A DNA stretch of 64,000 bases. It comes from an uncultured Saprospiraceae bacterium (GTDB lineage: Bacteria > Bacteroidota > Bacteroidia > Chitinophagales > Saprospiraceae). The first letter of the stretch is position 1. Each line of letters begins with the position of its first letter. The stretch covers positions 1 through 64,000 of the forward strand of contig CALKJD010000094.1 in assembly GCA_937995755.1 (NCBI GenBank), in the 5' to 3' direction. The notes under the pieces were generated by a model. The model was not told the origin of the DNA, did no database searches, and saw only the letters and a list, made by a program, of their open reading frames with translations. Positions 63,878 to 64,000 of the stretch are shown piece after piece. The position numbers and the translations under genes are program-made.

Positions 63878-64000
63878 TTACTTTAGCGCCCAAGATAAGA
63901 CATCTTGCATGGTATGTATGCCTTTTTTGGTATGTAAGTACTCCGCGGCAAGTAAGGCGCCTGCTACAAAGCCATTTCTATTATGTGCTACATGGGATAA
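63878..64000 (-). CDS. dapB: 4-hydroxy-tetrahydrodipicolinate reductase, C-terminal end only
   Basis: The last 40 codons of a minus-strand gene cut by the window edge. The readable sequence (HVAHNRNGFVAGALLAAEYL, then a TKKGIHTMQDVL tail) matches the conserved C-terminus of DapB (A-x-x-R-x-G-F-x-x-G-A-x-x-A-A), the lysine/diaminopimelate pathway reductase. The stop is 23 bases before the dnaG start, so the two genes likely share a transcript. Confidence 0.8.
   Translation of the reverse strand, partial: LSHVAHNRNGFVAGALLAAEYLHTKKGIHTMQDVLSWALK

Overview
The window is 64 kb of low-GC chromosomal DNA from a member of the Bacteroidota, most plausibly a Saprospiria/Lewinella-like free-living bacterium (class level is inference). 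Evidence for the phylum: several genes are preceded by the TAnnTTTG -7 box, lipoproteins carry short relaxed lipoboxes, one secreted protein ends in a type IX secretion (T9SS) sorting domain, a large OmpA protein carries thrombospondin type-3 calcium repeats, and CutA, RimO, KdsC, UbiA and Maf are of the forms usual in this phylum. I see no rRNA, tRNA, CRISPR array, prophage or insertion sequence.

Layout. 1-9.5 kb: YidK-like Na+/solute symporter; deoxynucleoside kinase-yggS pair; an ABC ATPase without a permease; PduO-type corrinoid adenosyltransferase convergent with a DUF6580 membrane protein; CPBP intramembrane protease, a duplicated-domain orphan and a secreted M1 peptidase. 9.6-15 kb: two small orphans, a fatty acid desaturase, pyrG with a SpoU/TrmH-type methyltransferase, and a small lipoprotein. 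15.3-24 kb: SNF2 helicase, an outer-membrane barrel, rimO, a nagK-like/pfkA/cutA operon and 3-hydroxybutyryl-CoA dehydrogenase. 24-36 kb: OmpA/TSP3 protein, malate:quinone oxidoreductase with an ArsC-like protein, a secreted ASST-type protein with a lipoprotein partner, a GNAT/hslR/DUF2161 operon, folD overlapping a subclass B1 metallo-beta-lactamase, prmA, and two PPOX flavoproteins.

36-47 kb is the accessory core. It has a GntR/FCD regulator, an SDR plus an unknown helical protein, a Cys-rich lipoprotein, and a tight five-gene operon: outer-membrane barrel, alpha/beta-hydrolase lipoprotein, sodium:solute symporter, KASIII-like enzyme and acyl-CoA ligase. Read together they suggest capture, hydrolysis, import, CoA activation and further conversion of an unknown ester or carboxylic acid. 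The KASIII-like protein keeps the nucleophilic Cys but lacks the canonical His and Asn, so its chemistry is not ordinary FabH condensation. This is the best candidate for an undescribed pathway.

47-64 kb: a LamG-domain secreted protein whose C-terminus appears frameshifted, an aromatic-type amino acid decarboxylase with an APC permease, a maf/ubiA/kdsC lipid and envelope group interrupted by a DNRLRE lipoprotein, iscX and ferredoxin, a tandem CbbX/SpoVK-type AAA protein with a duplicated N-terminal domain, an outer-membrane barrel, a rhodanese lipoprotein, SemiSWEET, dnaG, and the 3' end of dapB at the right edge.

Non-coding structure worth noting: a duplicated ~115-nt hairpin-rich element between rimO and cutA, a 21-bp palindrome between the nagK-like gene and the hydroxybutyryl-CoA dehydrogenase gene, and two terminators built on the same stem sequence. 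Base-level positions were counted by eye and may be off by one or two.
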